A DNA stretch of 64,000 nt from Craterostigma plantagineum (Eukaryota; Streptophyta; Magnoliopsida; Lamiales; Linderniaceae), in contig JAPQWV010000005.1 of assembly GCA_027422505.1 (NCBI GenBank), positions 17,502,501 to 17,566,500 of the forward strand, written 5' to 3'. Position 1 is the stretch's first letter, and each line of letters opens with the position of its first letter. Both the position numbers and the translations under genes were made by a program. The notes under the pieces were generated by a model that ran no database searches, was not told the DNA's origin, and saw only the letters and a list, made by a program, of their open reading frames with translations. Shown here piece by piece: positions 10,948 through 23,588 of this stretch.

Positions 10948-13640
10948 CAGTGTTTGTAAATGCGAAAAGCGAGCAAAGGCGATGGGGGGCCGAGCCTAGG
11001 AGAGCCTAGGCGAAAAGCAAACACCTAGGCGAACGATATTTAAAAAATACTAAATAACTTTTTAAAATCTACCACTAGTTGTATTTCTAATTGCATCTAA
11101 TAACTAAAATAATATTAAATTAAACTATATATGATCTCTAAGATGGAATTAAGATTCTGGGATCCTTACATGGGAATCAAAAGAATAGCAATGGTTCAAA
11201 ATAAATAGCTAACGAAGCAATTAAAAATATGTTTTGATAAGCCGCTTATGGTTTCAAATTCCCCAAGTGCTATGTAATACTAATCGATATTGCTATCATC
11301 TTCCCAGCTCCTCCTTCCCCTTCGGCTATTTCAACATCATCATTTTCCTCATCGTCTATTCTTGAAGTGCGATTTTCAAAGAATTTTCATTAACCCGACA
11401 TTCTCGTATGGCAAAGAGTCATCTGCTCCAGATGCTGCGCTTACAACCCTCCAAGATAAAGAACCCGACATTCTTGCATGGAGAAGAGGCTCGTATGTTC
11501 CAGACGCTTCGCTTACAACCCTCCAAGATAAAAGTTTCGTTGTCAAAAGAAAAATCATCATCCTCCTCATAATTATCACCACCCATCATTTCAAGTAACC
11601 ATTCATTACTTTCATCTATGTCCCTCAAAGAAATAGGTTCAACAGCATTGCGCATGTTATTTCGACGTATCAATGCATGATTGTACTTCACAAACACCAA
11701 ATCATTAAGCTGTTGTTGGGTGAGCATATAACATCTGTTAGAATGAAGCTACAAGAAAATACACAAATTAGTACAAAATACACAAATTAGTACAAAATAC
11801 ACATCAATTAAAAAACTTACAAGCTCAAATACGCTCAACTTCTTTCACATCGGGATGCACTACAAGTCATGTTATCTTTATAGCAAATCTTCTCAAGTTT
11901 GGACAGGCCGAGCCATAAGACTTCCACCATTGCGCTTTCAACCATAAAAATACAACACCATATAACTAAAAAAATTTATGATTTCGATTTCAAAAATCAA
12001 GAATTTAACATCCATAAATTACCTTGAGCTCTTTCTTGTATATATCTTTGAGCCAGCTCACTTTCAAGAAGACCTCGTTTACTTCGATAAACCCCAAGTT
12101 TGTCTACTATCTTCATTAGCTCGTCTTTAGAGCGGACCAATTTGGAACGCAAGCCATCAATCCTTCTTTGATCTCGTTATTTTATTCAATCCACACCAAG
12201 TCTTTGTAGTAGAAATCATGGTTTAAATAGAAACCTGCTGCATGAAGTGGATGATGAAGCTAACTCTCCCACTGATCATCAACATTTCAAACATTCCCTT
12301 ATACTTCCCTCTTCATCATTAAAAGATTTTTGAATATCTTTCTTTGCTCTATCCATGGCCTCATAAATGGAACTCATTGCAGGTTTATTCTCTCATCAAC
12401 CAATCTCAACACTTTCACAAGTGGACCAAATACCCTAAGAGAGAATTTCATATCCGTGCAAAAGCATGAGATAAAGCAGTTGTGCATGCCTTCTCTGAAG
12501 CATGTTCTTTGAACCACTTGCTTTTCTTGAATTCTTCACTGGTAAATAGCTTTCGAAGGTTGTTCATCTGCTCGTGGATACACTGTAATGTGAGGAAAGC
12601 AGTTGCAAATCTCGTCACTCCAGGCCTGACTAATTTAATTCTCCCTGTTAATCGTCTCATCAAGCTTAAGAGACCGCCACGAATGCACCCACTTAATTGA
12701 ATGGAGTTCTTCACTACATTGCAACTATAGGAATCTTTCCATATCTTCGAGAATCAAGTCAATCCAACGTGTCGCACAAGGGGTTTTACAAGTATGGTCT
12801 CTTTACTTGCACAGCTTCCTATCAAGTTTGAAGATAAAAATTAGTTTATAACTTCTATAGATTGTAAGAAAAAAAAGTATAACGTACCCCCCAAGACATT
12901 ATTGGACGCATTATCAGGATCCGGAGAAACGATTTGAAAGCTCCTAGATTTGCAATGTGTCGCACTCTAATTTACTGGATTTTAAAACATTCTTCATTTC
13001 TTCGACTTCCTTATTTAACAGAGGAATTCGCAATGCATATGCACTTGGAGGTTTATACCCACGCCCATATTGAATAACAGGATCGAACATCACTCCAAAA
13101 CTTTCATAGGAAACTGCATTAAATGGAATACCTGCTTCATAGAACCATTTTGCAACCGCATCATCAGCTTTTCCATTCATCCCCTTCTGTAGTGCTCGTT
13201 GATAGTAGATTGCTTTGACAAATAGATATGATATGGTTTTCGAGCACTTTTATTGGCAAACTGATTCATTGGACCTCTTTATTCACTCCTTTTTTGCTTC
13301 TTTGCATTATCCATATTCCTCCCACTCCCGCCACTTTCATTTTTACTACACTTCTTTTGAAACACCTAACCAACTTCTCTCACATCTTCATCGTGTTCAT
13401 CGTTGCCTAAGCCACATCTCGGAATTGCATCATATTCAGGGAATTGGTCGTATGATGATGCCTCATTTTCCTTTTACTTCGACTTATTTTCCATGAAGTC
13501 TTTTATTTCTTCACGAACGTGCGATGGAAGTTTATCGCACTTCCTAACGCTTGTTAAATTTCCACGAAATGTTGCTTGGGATCATCCAATCTACTATATT
13601 TCCATGCCGCTTGTCCAATCTACTATACTTCCATTGTTGT
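10948..13640 (-). mobile_element. Degenerate hAT DNA transposon (DUF659/BED type)
   Basis: The left terminus starts CAGTGTTTGTAAATGCG at 10948, a typical hAT inverted-repeat start, followed by a subterminal block with three CCTAGG palindromes and GCGAAAAGC (10960-11035). The transposase lies on the minus strand between 13590 and 11419. I could not find the matching right terminus or a second copy of the 8 bp before the left end (CCAAAAAA), so the right end is probably truncated near 13640, where a short tandem duplication (CCAATCTACTATA) occurs. Confidence 0.75.
11419..13590 (-). pseudogene. hAT transposase remnant
   Basis: Read from right to left the pieces are: second half of a BED zinc finger (KQHF... 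and RKCDKLPSHVREEIKDFM, about 13590-13490); DUF659 with DDAVAKWFYEAGIPFNAVSY and YGRGYKPPSAY (13180-12944); the core with RPGVTRFATAFLTLQCIHEQ and KKSKWFKEHA (12714-12448); MKFSLRVFGPLVKVLRLVDE (about 12450-12390); and the C-terminal dimerisation end QLNDLVFVKYNHALIRR with ISLRDIDESNEWL (11727-11419). Frames change several times with internal stops, so no transposase can be made. In live elements this protein cuts and joins the termini. Confidence 0.85.
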
Positions 13641-13948
13641 GTCTATTTGATGTTTACTTGTATTTTCTTATATTTCATTTTAACCGAAGAATATATATGT
13701 AGCTAAAAGAAATTGACAGACCTACTTGAGCGTGTGAAGGTTTTTAGTATGATTTCATAGAATTACATTAATGTCATGTGACGTGGTAATAGTGCTGTGT
13801 TGATGTGACATGTTGACGCAACATTAATGTGGTATGTTGATGTGTTGTCACACTTCGTGATGTTGGAGAGAAAAATTTGGCTTCTCAATCGCGTACAAGA
13901 TTACAACAAATAAGTTATGTCCATTTCTCGTCGTCATTTTCATGAATA
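13641..13948. other. Spacer between hAT remnant and pararetrovirus, no gene
   Basis: AT-rich sequence without a convincing frame. It contains a run of TGTTGATGTG-like words (13795-13850). No target duplication could be paired with the viral sequence that begins at 13949. Confidence 0.4.
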
Positions 13949-14640
13949 GGTAAAATTGGTCATAAAGCAAATACTTGCTGGACCAAAAAGAAAATTATGA
14001 ATTAAAAGAAACATTATCAAAAATCCTCTTAGAATCTAATAGTGAATCAGAATCTTCCTCAAACGATGAAAATAATAATATCATCGAAGAAATCTCATCG
14101 TCAGAATCTGATGAATACCAAAATTGTCAAATAGGACAACCTTGCTCTAAGAATTTAGATAGTTCAGAATCTGAAATAGAATATTATATCAAATTATTTC
14201 CCAGTTTCAAGAAGTAAATGTTCTTGACAATAATCTTCTCGAAATATTAAAAGAAACAGATGATCCAAATTTAAAAAATCTGATTATTAAAAGAATAATT
14301 CAGAAAGAGGAAGAAACTTCTAAAGAAGTTATTCCTAAATCTGAACCCTATAGAATGTCCGAAGTAATGAAATTACTTCATAATAAAAATAAATTTAATA
14401 AAAGTGAATCTCCTACTAATATTAGAGATTTAACCTCAGAAATTTCAAATCTTAAAACAGAAATTAAAAATTTAAATTAAGTCATATAGACTTTGAAAGA
14501 AGATTTTCTAAATTAGAAAAAGAAATTGCTGAAGAATTTACTAAGGAAGAATTCGCTAGTATTTCAAAAAATGTTGAAAATGATAGTTATCTTTCAACTT
14601 TAGAAGTTATCACTTCTCAAAAATGGTTAGTAAAAATCAT
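13949..14640 (+). pseudogene. EPRV coat-protein tail: knuckle end, acidic region, coiled coil (first copy)
   Basis: It begins inside the coat-protein zinc knuckle (GHKANTCW) and runs into a Ser/Glu/Asp-rich region (SESESSSNDENN, ISSSESDEYQNC) and then a lysine/leucine coiled coil. The second copy at 44342-44952 matches closely. Relative to it, this copy lacks a short stretch after the knuckle (about 13997) and has other indels that break the frame near 14190 and 14480. The acidic region with a following coiled coil links coat protein to protease in related viral polyproteins. Confidence 0.72.
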
Positions 14641-14883
14641 TACTAACTGACGAAAATTTTCAGAAAAATTATATTGCATTAATTGATAGTTGAGCAGATT
14701 TAAATTGCATCCAGGAAGGAATAATTCCTAACCAATATTTCTATAAAACAACTCATTCTCTTAGCTCGGCAAGTGGAGAAAAGTTGCAAATTAATTACAA
14801 AATTCATAAGGCCTTTTTTTGTAAAAATAAGGTCTGTCCTACGTCCTTCTTGCTTGTCAAGAATATTACGAACCAAGTAATTA
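14641..14883 (+). pseudogene. EPRV aspartic protease remnant
   Basis: Directly upstream of RT the frame reads ALIDS, a TGA stop, then AD, at about 14675-14700: the retroviral-type D-S-G-A-D site with a stop in place of the glycine. Further on, the flap and tail parts (QYFYKTTHSLSSASGEKLQI; an IGTPFL-like end near 14885) are recognisable in shifted frames. The enzyme would have cut the viral polyprotein. Confidence 0.62.
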
Positions 14884-16171
14884 TTGGTACTCCATTCCTT
14901 AGGAAAATATTTCCTAAAAAATATTGATGAATACGGATTTAAAGGAAACTTTGAAAATAAAGAAGTATACTTTGAATTCATCACCGAACCTTTTTCTAGG
15001 ATTCTTAATGAAATTAAGGATTCTATTCTTATTAAAGCAAAAGAAAATCCGGTAAATTACCTTAAGCAAGAAATTAGTATACTTACGATTGAGGATAAAC
15101 TCCAAAACCCTAAGTTACAAGAAAAAATTAAATTATTACATAATGAATTTACGTTGCGGATATGTAACGAGCTTCCTAATGCTTTTTGGAATAGAAAGAA
15201 GCATATAGTTTGTTTACTCTATGAAGATGATTTTAGTGAGAAAAATATTCCCACTAAAGCTCGTCCCTGTCAAATGAACTCTGAATTATTAGAATTATGC
15301 AAAAAAGAAATAACTTCTTTGTTACAGAAAGGTTTAATAAAACCTTTTAAATCACCTTGGTCGTGCACTGCTTTTTATGTTAATAATCATGCAGAAAAGG
15401 AAAGAGGAGCACCCAGGTTAGTTATTAATTATAAACCATTAAATAAGGTTTTGAAATGGATTAGGTATCCTATTCCGAATAAAAAGGATCTTTTAGATAG
15501 ATTATTTAATGCCATTATATTCTCAAAATTTGATTTAAAATCAGTTTTTTGGCTAATTCAAGTTGCTGAAAAAGACCGATATAAAACTGCTTTTACAGTC
15601 CCAATTGGACAATTTGAATGGAACGTTATGCCTTTTGGTTTAAAAAATGCTCCTTCTGAATTTCAAAATATTATGAACGATATTTTTATTCCTTATAGTA
15701 ATTTTACTATCGTTTATATTGATGACATTTTAATCTTTTCTAAAGATAAGGAAACTCATTTTAAACATCTTGATATTTTTAAGAAAATTGTTATTCAAAA
15801 TGGATTGGTTATATCAAGTCCAAAAATGGTTTTATTTCAAACCAAAGTTCGATTTTTAGGTCAAACCATTGAAAAAAGAAACGTTAATCCAATTAATAGG
15901 AGTATTGAGTTTGCGTCTAAATTTTCAGACCAAATCCTTGATAAAACTCAACTTCAAAGATTTTTAGGGAGTCTTAATTACATTTCTCCTTATTACAAAA
16001 ATCTTGCGAGTGACACATCTATTTTATATGATAGATTAAAAAAGGTTGCTTGTCAGTGGACTAATAGTCATACTAAAGCTATTAGAAAAACTAAGAATAA
16101 AGTTACGCATTTGCCATGTCTTATGCTTGCCAATCCTAATTCGCAAAAAATTATAGAAACTGATGCGTCTG
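14884..16171 (+). pseudogene. EPRV reverse transcriptase and start of RNase H (interrupted)
   Basis: This 434-codon open stretch is a caulimovirid RT: GLIKPFKSPWSCTAFYV, RGAPRLVINYKPLNKVL, FSKFDLKSVFWLIQV (first Asp), QFEWNVMPFGLKNAPSEFQ and IVYIDDILIFS (catalytic YIDD). It then runs through the connection (FLGQTIEKRN, QLQRFLGSLNYIS) to the first RNase H acidic site, ETDAS. There copia-2 inserted, with TSD GTCTG at 16167-16171. The viral frame resumes at 29970, so RT itself has stayed open although the gene is cut. The last residues of the open frame are copia LTR. Confidence 0.9.
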
Positions 16172-16467
16172 TGTTAGGAATATTTTAGAAGTGTCCAAAA
16201 TATTTACTCTAAGTCTTGTAATTTCTTTACAATGTATTTTATAGATGTTTTACTTTATGTTATTGGGTTGTATTTGTAATGGGCTTGTTAGGGGCCCAAT
16301 GGGCTAAAATACCTCACAAGGTATTTAAGCCTAAACCCTAACACTCATTAATCGAAGTTTTCCATTTGCAAAATCTCACGTATCAACACTAAACCTCTAA
16401 AAGCACACTATTCACATTCTACGAAGGTTTAATCTGTTGAATTGTTCTTGGATAATCTGGAATTACA
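16172..16467 (+). repeat. Copia-2 5' LTR (296 bp)
   Basis: TGTTAGGAAT ... GGAATTACA. A TATA-like TATTTAA lies at about 16322. It is the same as the 3' LTR apart from one extra A in GGGCTAAAATACC. Confidence 0.97.
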
Positions 16468-16469
16468 AG

Positions 16470-16481
16470 TGGTATCAGAGC
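16470..16481 (+). other. Copia-2 primer binding site (tRNA-iMet)
   Basis: TGGTATCAGAGC lies two bases after the 5' LTR and is complementary to the 3' end of initiator tRNA-Met. Confidence 0.95.
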
Positions 16482-17410
16482 AAGCGTGTAGGTGAGGAAA
16501 CTTCATTTCAAGTTCGTTTGCATCATCAATTTAAGTTGTTGATTTTTCCAGCATTCGGTTCAAAGCTTTTTGTTTCGTGGGTTTAAGTTTTTCTCTGAGG
16601 ATTTTCTGCAACTTGGACGGCTAACTGGTTTCTCTTTGTTCTGAGAACTACTGAATCTGTTTCTCTCAATTTGCGTTAAATTTCTGATTTTCTGCTGGAG
16701 AATTTAAAGAACAGCTTCGTTGTTTGGCCTGCTTTCAGTTTCACGACTTCAAGTTGAGGACCGACTGTGAATTGAAGGAATCAGTCAACCCGCAAAATAT
16801 TTCCTCAATTCCTTTGCGATACTATAGTTTGTGAATCAAGAAATATTCACTGTCACATTTCGCGAATCGCATCTCAGAGAGAAATTTCACGAACTCCTTG
16901 ATAGCCCTATTTGCGAAGTCTTGAAAGTTCGCTAACCAGAAAAGAGAAGAATTTTGCGAACTTCGTTGCCTGCAGATTTTCGCGAATCCAGTTGAAGAAC
17001 TTCTGCGAACTCATAATTTGCGAACTCGTTCAAAGAATTTTTGCGAACCTCAACTCCGGTAGAAATTCGCGGACTCTTTCACACTTTTGCGAATTCATCT
17101 CATTCTGCGAATTGGGACAATTGTACATATCCGTGGACATTTCGCGAATCCTTCATTAATTTGCGAATCAGTACAATCTTGCAATTTGCGAACCTTTGAC
17201 GTCTTGCGAACTTGATTAACTCTCGATAAAGTACACTCGTCAACACATATCGCAATCCTCACATAGCGAAATCCAAGACCTTGAACAAAATTCCACGAAC
17301 TCATTTTTCGAGTCAAAGTCAAAGCCTAAAGTTTTAAACTTTGAACCAATTTCATTTCAAATTAACCCTTCCTCACATTCACGTTAACGATCATATCCAA
17401 AACACAAGCA
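16482..17410 (+). promoter_or_regulatory. Copia-2 leader with dense GCGAA words
   Basis: A 0.9-kb non-coding leader. From about 16855 to 17300 it holds close to twenty copies of a GCGAA core, mostly as TTTGCGAAC/TTTGCGAAT or the palindrome TTCGCGAA, spaced about 15-40 bp apart. The same word fills 24470-25740, in front of the extra ORF block of this element. The coding parts do not show it. The role is unknown. Confidence 0.8.
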
Positions 17411-20151
17411 ATGGACTCTTTCAGTATGGGCAATGATGTTAGACCTCCCATCGTCCGACATTGAGAATACGCAGTCTGGAAGAGAAGGTTCATAAACTTC
17501 ATAGAAAGCAAGGACAATCAGAGAATCTTCTGGAATCTATTTACAATGGACCTACACAGTATTGGACCATAATTCCCGCCACTACTGACACCACTCCAGC
17601 AAGAGAGGAACAGAGGATCCTGAAAACCTCTGACCAATGCAGTGATGAAGAAAAACTGCGACTAAAGGCAGACAAAGTGGCGAAATCATACATGATGCAA
17701 GCCATTCCCAATGACATTTTGATGCAACTCGAATGTGGTGATAGCGCAAAAGAAATGTGGGATGCTCTTCGAAGTATGATGCAGGGGACAGAAGTCAATA
17801 CAATGGCAAGAATGGCGAACACACTCATCTGTTATGACCGTTTTCATGCTAACAAAGGGGAAACTCTCCAAGAAACCTTCCATCGATTTCTTGTTCTTCT
17901 AAACGAGCTAAAGATGAATGGAGTCACAAAAAGCGTAATGGAGATCAATATCAAATTCTTAGGATCACTTCATCCAGAATGGGAGGCTACTGCAATTATG
18001 ATAAGACAAATCAACGACCTAACCAAAGTTAGCATTCATACATTATTCGACTACCTCAATCAACATTCCAACCATGTGGAGAAACGAAGGGAGGAAATAA
18101 AATCAATAGGAAGCGACTCACTTGCTCTTATGACTGAACGAACATCAAGAAAGCAACCCAAGAACAAAGAAACTATCCAGTCATCGTAAGTTATGGAGGG
18201 AGGAGACTCTGATTCTGATGACGAATCCAAGGATCTTACTAAACATGGAGACCAGGAGATTACCCTCAAGGATCTTGCTAAGCAACTCGCTCTGGTCTCG
18301 AATTTTGTGCAGAAGAAGTATTATAAGAAGACTGGATCCTCCTCCAATCGTCAAAGAACCTCCTCCAACTCTAAAGGAAAGACTCAAGATGAGGAAAACA
18401 ACTCTGAAACTTCTCATCAAGGCGGCAAATGCTTCAACTGTGGTAAGAATGGACACTTTGCTAGAGAGTGCAGAATGCCCAAGAAAAAGGATGTTAACTA
18501 TTACCGTCGAAAAGTTCAATTAGCTGAACAAAAAGAAAAAGGACTGGTCTTAATGGCAGAGGAGGACCATTGGCTTGAAGGTACTTCAGACAGCGAGAAT
18601 GAGAACGTGGCACTGATGGCCAAGCTGGATGACGAAGAAGATGGAGCTGGAGCTGAAGGAAGCGAGTCAGACAAGGAAACCTCTAACAATTCAGACATGG
18701 TGGAGGTAAGTGAAGCAGAGTATGATTCTTTACTTAAGATGAAAAATGAATTTTTATCCCTATATAAATCTAACAAATTAGGTAAAAGAAAAATCAAGGA
18801 ACTAGAAGCTAACTTAGAAAAAAATTTAGTAGTATTAGATAAGTTTAGATATGATTATGCATGTGAAAAGAATAGTGTAATTGTAGCAAATGAAAAGATT
18901 GCTAAGCTTGAAATACTAGTACAAAAATCCGAAGCTAAAGCCAAGGATTTAGAAAAGGAAATGAAATCTCATAGAAATCAGGCAATGGACGCTACAACTA
19001 AATATGACTTACTATGTAAAGAAAAGGAAAGACTGTACTCCAAAATCAAAAAATTGGAGGACATTTTAACCAGACGAGATCAGTCAGAACAAACGATATT
19101 CTTGAACAAACCATCTAACGTTGATTTCTACAATCCCTATAAAGGACTAGGTTTTGAAAACCCATGCAATTTAAAACAAGGCATATCAAGTTCACCTTAT
19201 CTATATGATCTCAAATTCATGCAGACAGGTTGCCTGGCAAATCTCATGCCTTTTGTCAGTGAAAATGAGACATCAATACATAGTAAAACTCAAACATCAT
19301 TTAACTACACAGAATTAAATGATAGTTATAAAGAAAGAAGTTGTCCAGCAATAACTGAATTTGAGTCAGATATTCCACGCCCAAATGAAGGAGATACCAC
19401 AGGTGTTTCGGAGAGTAAGGCATCGATGGCTACATTTACAACAGGATATATGCCTGATTGCATAAAGAAAATCAGCGATCTTCACTCCACTCTTGAAAGC
19501 GAGAGAAAGTCATTTGATGAAGAAAGGCAAAAACTTCTTCATGAAATATCTTCACTTAAAGAAAAAATAAGATTACACACAATTTCATACACCTTAATTT
19601 CACATGACAAAATTTCTTGTACTAATACATTGAAATTTTCAGGACCCACAAAAGAGCAATTGAAGGGTCAAGTATGGGTTAAAAAGGAAGATATATTGAA
19701 GGAGAATCGCGATCTCAATGCACCCTTTATCATTGAATATTTTCCTTCCAAAACCTTTGTACCATCTTTATTTTGTCATGTATCGAAAAAATTATCTTCT
19801 TCAACAAAAACAAAGCTTTCCATGCGTGATCATGTCACCAAACAAACTCACATAACAATTCCTAAAGACAAAACTACTAAGTCAAAACAAGAATCAAAAT
19901 CAAAAGCTATCAAAGAACCTGTCAAACTTAAAAAAACCGAAAAACTCATGTCTAAACTTAAGACACAAAGACCCTCACTAGAGCACAAATGGATTCCAAA
20001 GTTTCAAACTGCAGGAACACAAATCCCTACCCTAGAAATAATTAGTGACTCTGTGTTATCCACTAACAAAGGAAAATCTAGGGAGTCTAAACGGACTAAC
20101 AAAACTAACAGAGGTGGACCCATATTTCAATGGGTACCTAAAACCCTCTAG
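17411..20151 (+). pseudogene. Copia-2 gag
   Basis: The natural start is the ATG at 17411 (MDSFSMGNDVRPP), which meets a stop at about 17462 after a small frame change. The main frame then runs to 20151, broken only by an in-frame TAA at 18187-18189. Domains: a UBN2 capsid fold (AKEMWDALRSMMQG, ETFHRFLVLLNELK, FLGSLHPEWEATAIMIR), a CCHC knuckle at about 18427 (CFNCGKNGHFARECRMPKKK), an acidic patch, a long Lys/Glu coiled coil (about 18720-19100) and a basic C-terminus ending in FQWVPKTL. It would be the particle protein that binds and packages element RNA. As written it is not translatable in one piece. Confidence 0.88.
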
Positions 20152-20159
20152 TTTTATTT

Positions 20160-20502
20160 TTGCAGGCCCTTCATGTGTGGTACTTAGACTCTGGTTGCTC
20201 CACACATGACTGGGACAAAGGAACTGTTGAGCAACTACGTTGATAGACCAGGGGGACTGGTACGCTTTGGTAATAGCAATGGAGCCAGAATCCTTGGTTA
20301 TGGCGATCTCATATGCAATCGACTCACAATTAAACAAGTCTCGTATGTTGAAGGGCTGACACACAACCTCTTATCAATAGGACAGTTCGGTGATTTTGGA
20401 CTCCAAGTGGTGTTTCTAAAGAAAACTTGCAAAATTCTCAATGCCAATGGTGAAGAACTTCTCACTGGAACTCGCAAGACAAATATTTACACCATTGATT
20501 AG
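20160..20502 (+). pseudogene. Copia-2 protease
   Basis: The active site WYLDSGCSTH lies at about 20180-20210. Two bases appear to be missing from an AC repeat right after it, so the rest (MTGTKELLSNYVDRPGG ... HNLLSIGQFGDFGLQV) continues in another frame. The gag stop is 9 bases upstream of TTTTATTTTTGCAG. The protease would cut Gag-Pol. Confidence 0.82.
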
Positions 20503-23281
20503 AACTGTCAAACCAAAGACTGATATCTGCCTAATCTCCAAAGCAATTTCAACTCAAAATGATTTATGGCACCAGCGGTTATCTCATCTTAACTTCAAGA
20601 CCCTCAACAAGCTGTCAACCAACAAACTGGCTATTGGACTACCACCACTGAAGTACCAAAAAGAGCATATGTGCTCTGCTTGTGAGAAAGGAAAAATGAA
20701 GAAAGCTTCACATCCTACAAAGCACACAGCATCCACTCAACATCCTCTAGAGCTTTTACGCATGGATCTGTGTGGCCCGATGCGAACTGAAAGCATAAGT
20801 GGAAAGCGATATATGCTGGTTATCATCGACGACTATTCCCGATATACTTGGGTACGCTTCTTACGAACTAAATCAGAGACAGTCGAACATATTCCAAACC
20901 TAATCAGAACAACACAGAACCTACTCCAGAGTAGTGTTAAAATAGTTAGATCAGACAATGGAACAGAATTCAAGAATCAACAGCTCAGTGACTTCTACGA
21001 ATCCATAGGGATTACTCAACAGTTTTCTGCTATCTACACACCTCAACAAAATGGGATTGTCGAAAGGCGAAATCGAACACTCGTAGAGGCTGCCCGAACA
21101 ATGATCATCCAATCATCACTACCTCATTTCCTTTGGGCTGAAGCAATGAATACTGCTTGCTATACGCAGAATCGCACAAACATTCATCTAAGATTTGGAA
21201 AAACGCCCTATGAACTTATAAATGGAAGACTGCCCAACATTGCCCATTTTCGAATTTTTGGATGCAAGTGCTTCGTCGCCAACGACCGCGAAGACAAGTC
21301 CAAGCTTGATCCAAAAGCAACTGAAGGAATCTTTGTAGGCTACTCTGCACAATCTAAGGCGTATAGGATATTTCTCAGAAACAGAAGGATGATCATTGAA
21401 AGTATAAATGTCACCTTTGATGAGGGACTCGAACTTTCTACTGGACATAGCAGTTTGGGACAAGTATCTAGAACATCACACCTTATTCACTCTCATAAAG
21501 AAGAAGGAGAGTGTTCGAGAGATGCCTCTGAACGGAACTCTTCAGAACCGGGATCGGACAAAGGAAGTTTGAAGCCAGATCAACAAGCAACTGACAATTC
21601 TAGACAAAGCAACCCCACATGCTTCAGACAACGAGCTCAAGAGGAACTGGATCTGGATCTACTTTTTGAGCATATTTATATCTCTCAAAATCAGACAAGA
21701 CCATCCACCGATCCCTTTCCAAATACTGAATCCAGTCCTAGTTCGTCAACTCATGATTCAGAACCTATTCCTAACCAGACAATTCCTCCCTCAGATGCAG
21801 AAGCCTCGATCCCAACAACTTTGACAACAACGCAGACAGAGACCTCCTCTTCAACTTCAGCCGGCAACATTACCGCGTCTGCAATCGACTTTCCACTAAG
21901 TGAGGAATCGCAAATAGACGAAACGACATTACCCCACGAAAAGAAATGGGTCCGACATCATCCTACAGATCAAATAATAGGAGATCCCAATACAGGAGTA
22001 ACGACTAGAAGATCACATTCAAATGAATGTAATTTCACCTGTTTCTTGAGCCAAACAGAACCTAAACGTGTAGTTGACGCACTACGGGATCCCAACTGGA
22101 TAGTGGCTATGCAAGAGGAGATTAATCAATTCGAACGTCTCAAAGTATGGAACTTAGTTCCTCGTCCAAAAGGGAAAACTGTGATCGGAACAAAGTGGGT
22201 ATTTAAAAACAAAAAGGATGAAGATGGGGTTGTAGTTCGGAACAAGGCCAGGCTCGTTGCTAAGGGATATAATCAACAGGAAGGAATTGATTACGATGAA
22301 ACGTTTGCCCATGTAGCCAGAATCGAAGCTATTAGGTTATTCCTTGCATATGCAGCACACAAAGACTTCACTGTCTATCAAATGGATGTAAAAACAGCCT
22401 TCTTGAACGGCATTCTGAAAGAAGAAGTGTATGTGTCCCAACCAGCCGGATTTCTCAATGCTGATCATCCCGACTTTGTTTACAAACTTGACAAATCACT
22501 GTATGGACTTAAACAAGTTCCAAGGGCCTGGTATGAGGTGCTTTCCGACTTTCTTATCTCCTCAGGTTTCACTAAAGGGAAAATTGACACTACTTTGTTC
22601 GTAAAGAAAGATGGGTCTGATATCATGCTTGTGCAAATCTATGTGGATGATATCATCTTTGGCTCTACTAACCCTAAACTTTGTGAAGAATTTAGCATTC
22701 TGATGCAATCACAATTTGAAATGAGTATGATTGGAGAAATGTCATTCTTCCTCGGATTACAAATCAAACAACTTCAGGATGGGATTTTTATCAATCAATC
22801 AAAGTACATCCACGATATTCTCAAAAAATATGGGTTTGACAAGAGCAAATCATCGAGTACACCTATGTCCACCTCATGCTCACTCGATGCAGATCACTTA
22901 GGTGAACCTGTAGATGTTACTCATTACCGAGGGATCATTGGATCACTGCTCTACCTCACAGCTAGTCGACCAGACATCTTATTCTCTACATGTCTTTGTG
23001 CTCGATTTCAAGCTAACCCCAAGGAGTCGCATCTTCATGCTATCAAAAGAATCTTGAAGTATCTGAAAGGAACACCAGACCTTGGGCTGTGGTATCCTAA
23101 GAACTCAAATATGAAACTAATAGGGTATTCTGACGCAGACTTTGCAGGTTGCAGACTAGACAGAAAAAGGACTTCTGGACACATCCAATTCCTAGGCGAC
23201 AAGCTTGTATGTTGGGCCTCGAAGAAACAAAATTGTGTTTCAAACTTCAACGGCGGAAGCAAAATACGTCGCTGCAGCTAG
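20441..23281 (+). pseudogene. Copia-2 integrase and reverse transcriptase, RNase H start
   Basis: A 946-codon open frame. It starts with the zinc-binding pre-integrase domain ([29 protein letters not shown]). The integrase core follows with [16 protein letters not shown] and [11 protein letters not shown], which is the D-D-E set, and [17 protein letters not shown] Ser/Thr-rich linker leads to RT with [32 protein letters not shown] and [10 protein letters not shown]. RNase H starts with [10 protein letters not shown] and breaks at about 23250, where an extra A in an A-run shifts the frame. Apart from that indel, integrase and RT are intact. Only the upstream part of the frame, before about 20510, overlaps protease. 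Confidence 0.9.
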
Positions 23282-23588
23282 TTGCTGCTCACAAATTTTG
23301 TGGATCAGAACTCAACTACGGGACTACGGGTTTGATCTAAATAGAATTCCTATTTACTGTGATTCCAAAAGTGCTATCGCAATTACATGTAATCATGTTC
23401 ATCACTCACGCACTAAGCACATAGATCTTCGATACCACTTCATAAAGGACCACGTAGAAAGAGGCATAATAGAAATGTATTTTGTCAATACAGAGATTCA
23501 ACTGGCCGATTTGCTTACAAAAGCATTGGATGAAAAACGCTTCCAATCCTTAGTTGCAAAGTTGGGAATGTTGAACCTCAATTTTTAA
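23205..23588 (+). pseudogene. Copia-2 RNase H C-terminal part
   Basis: It continues RNase H in the +1 frame: [46 protein letters not shown] and QLADLLTKAL, ending in LGMLNLNF. These are the usual last blocks of copia Pol. It joins the upstream frame if one base is removed near 23250. Confidence 0.88.
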
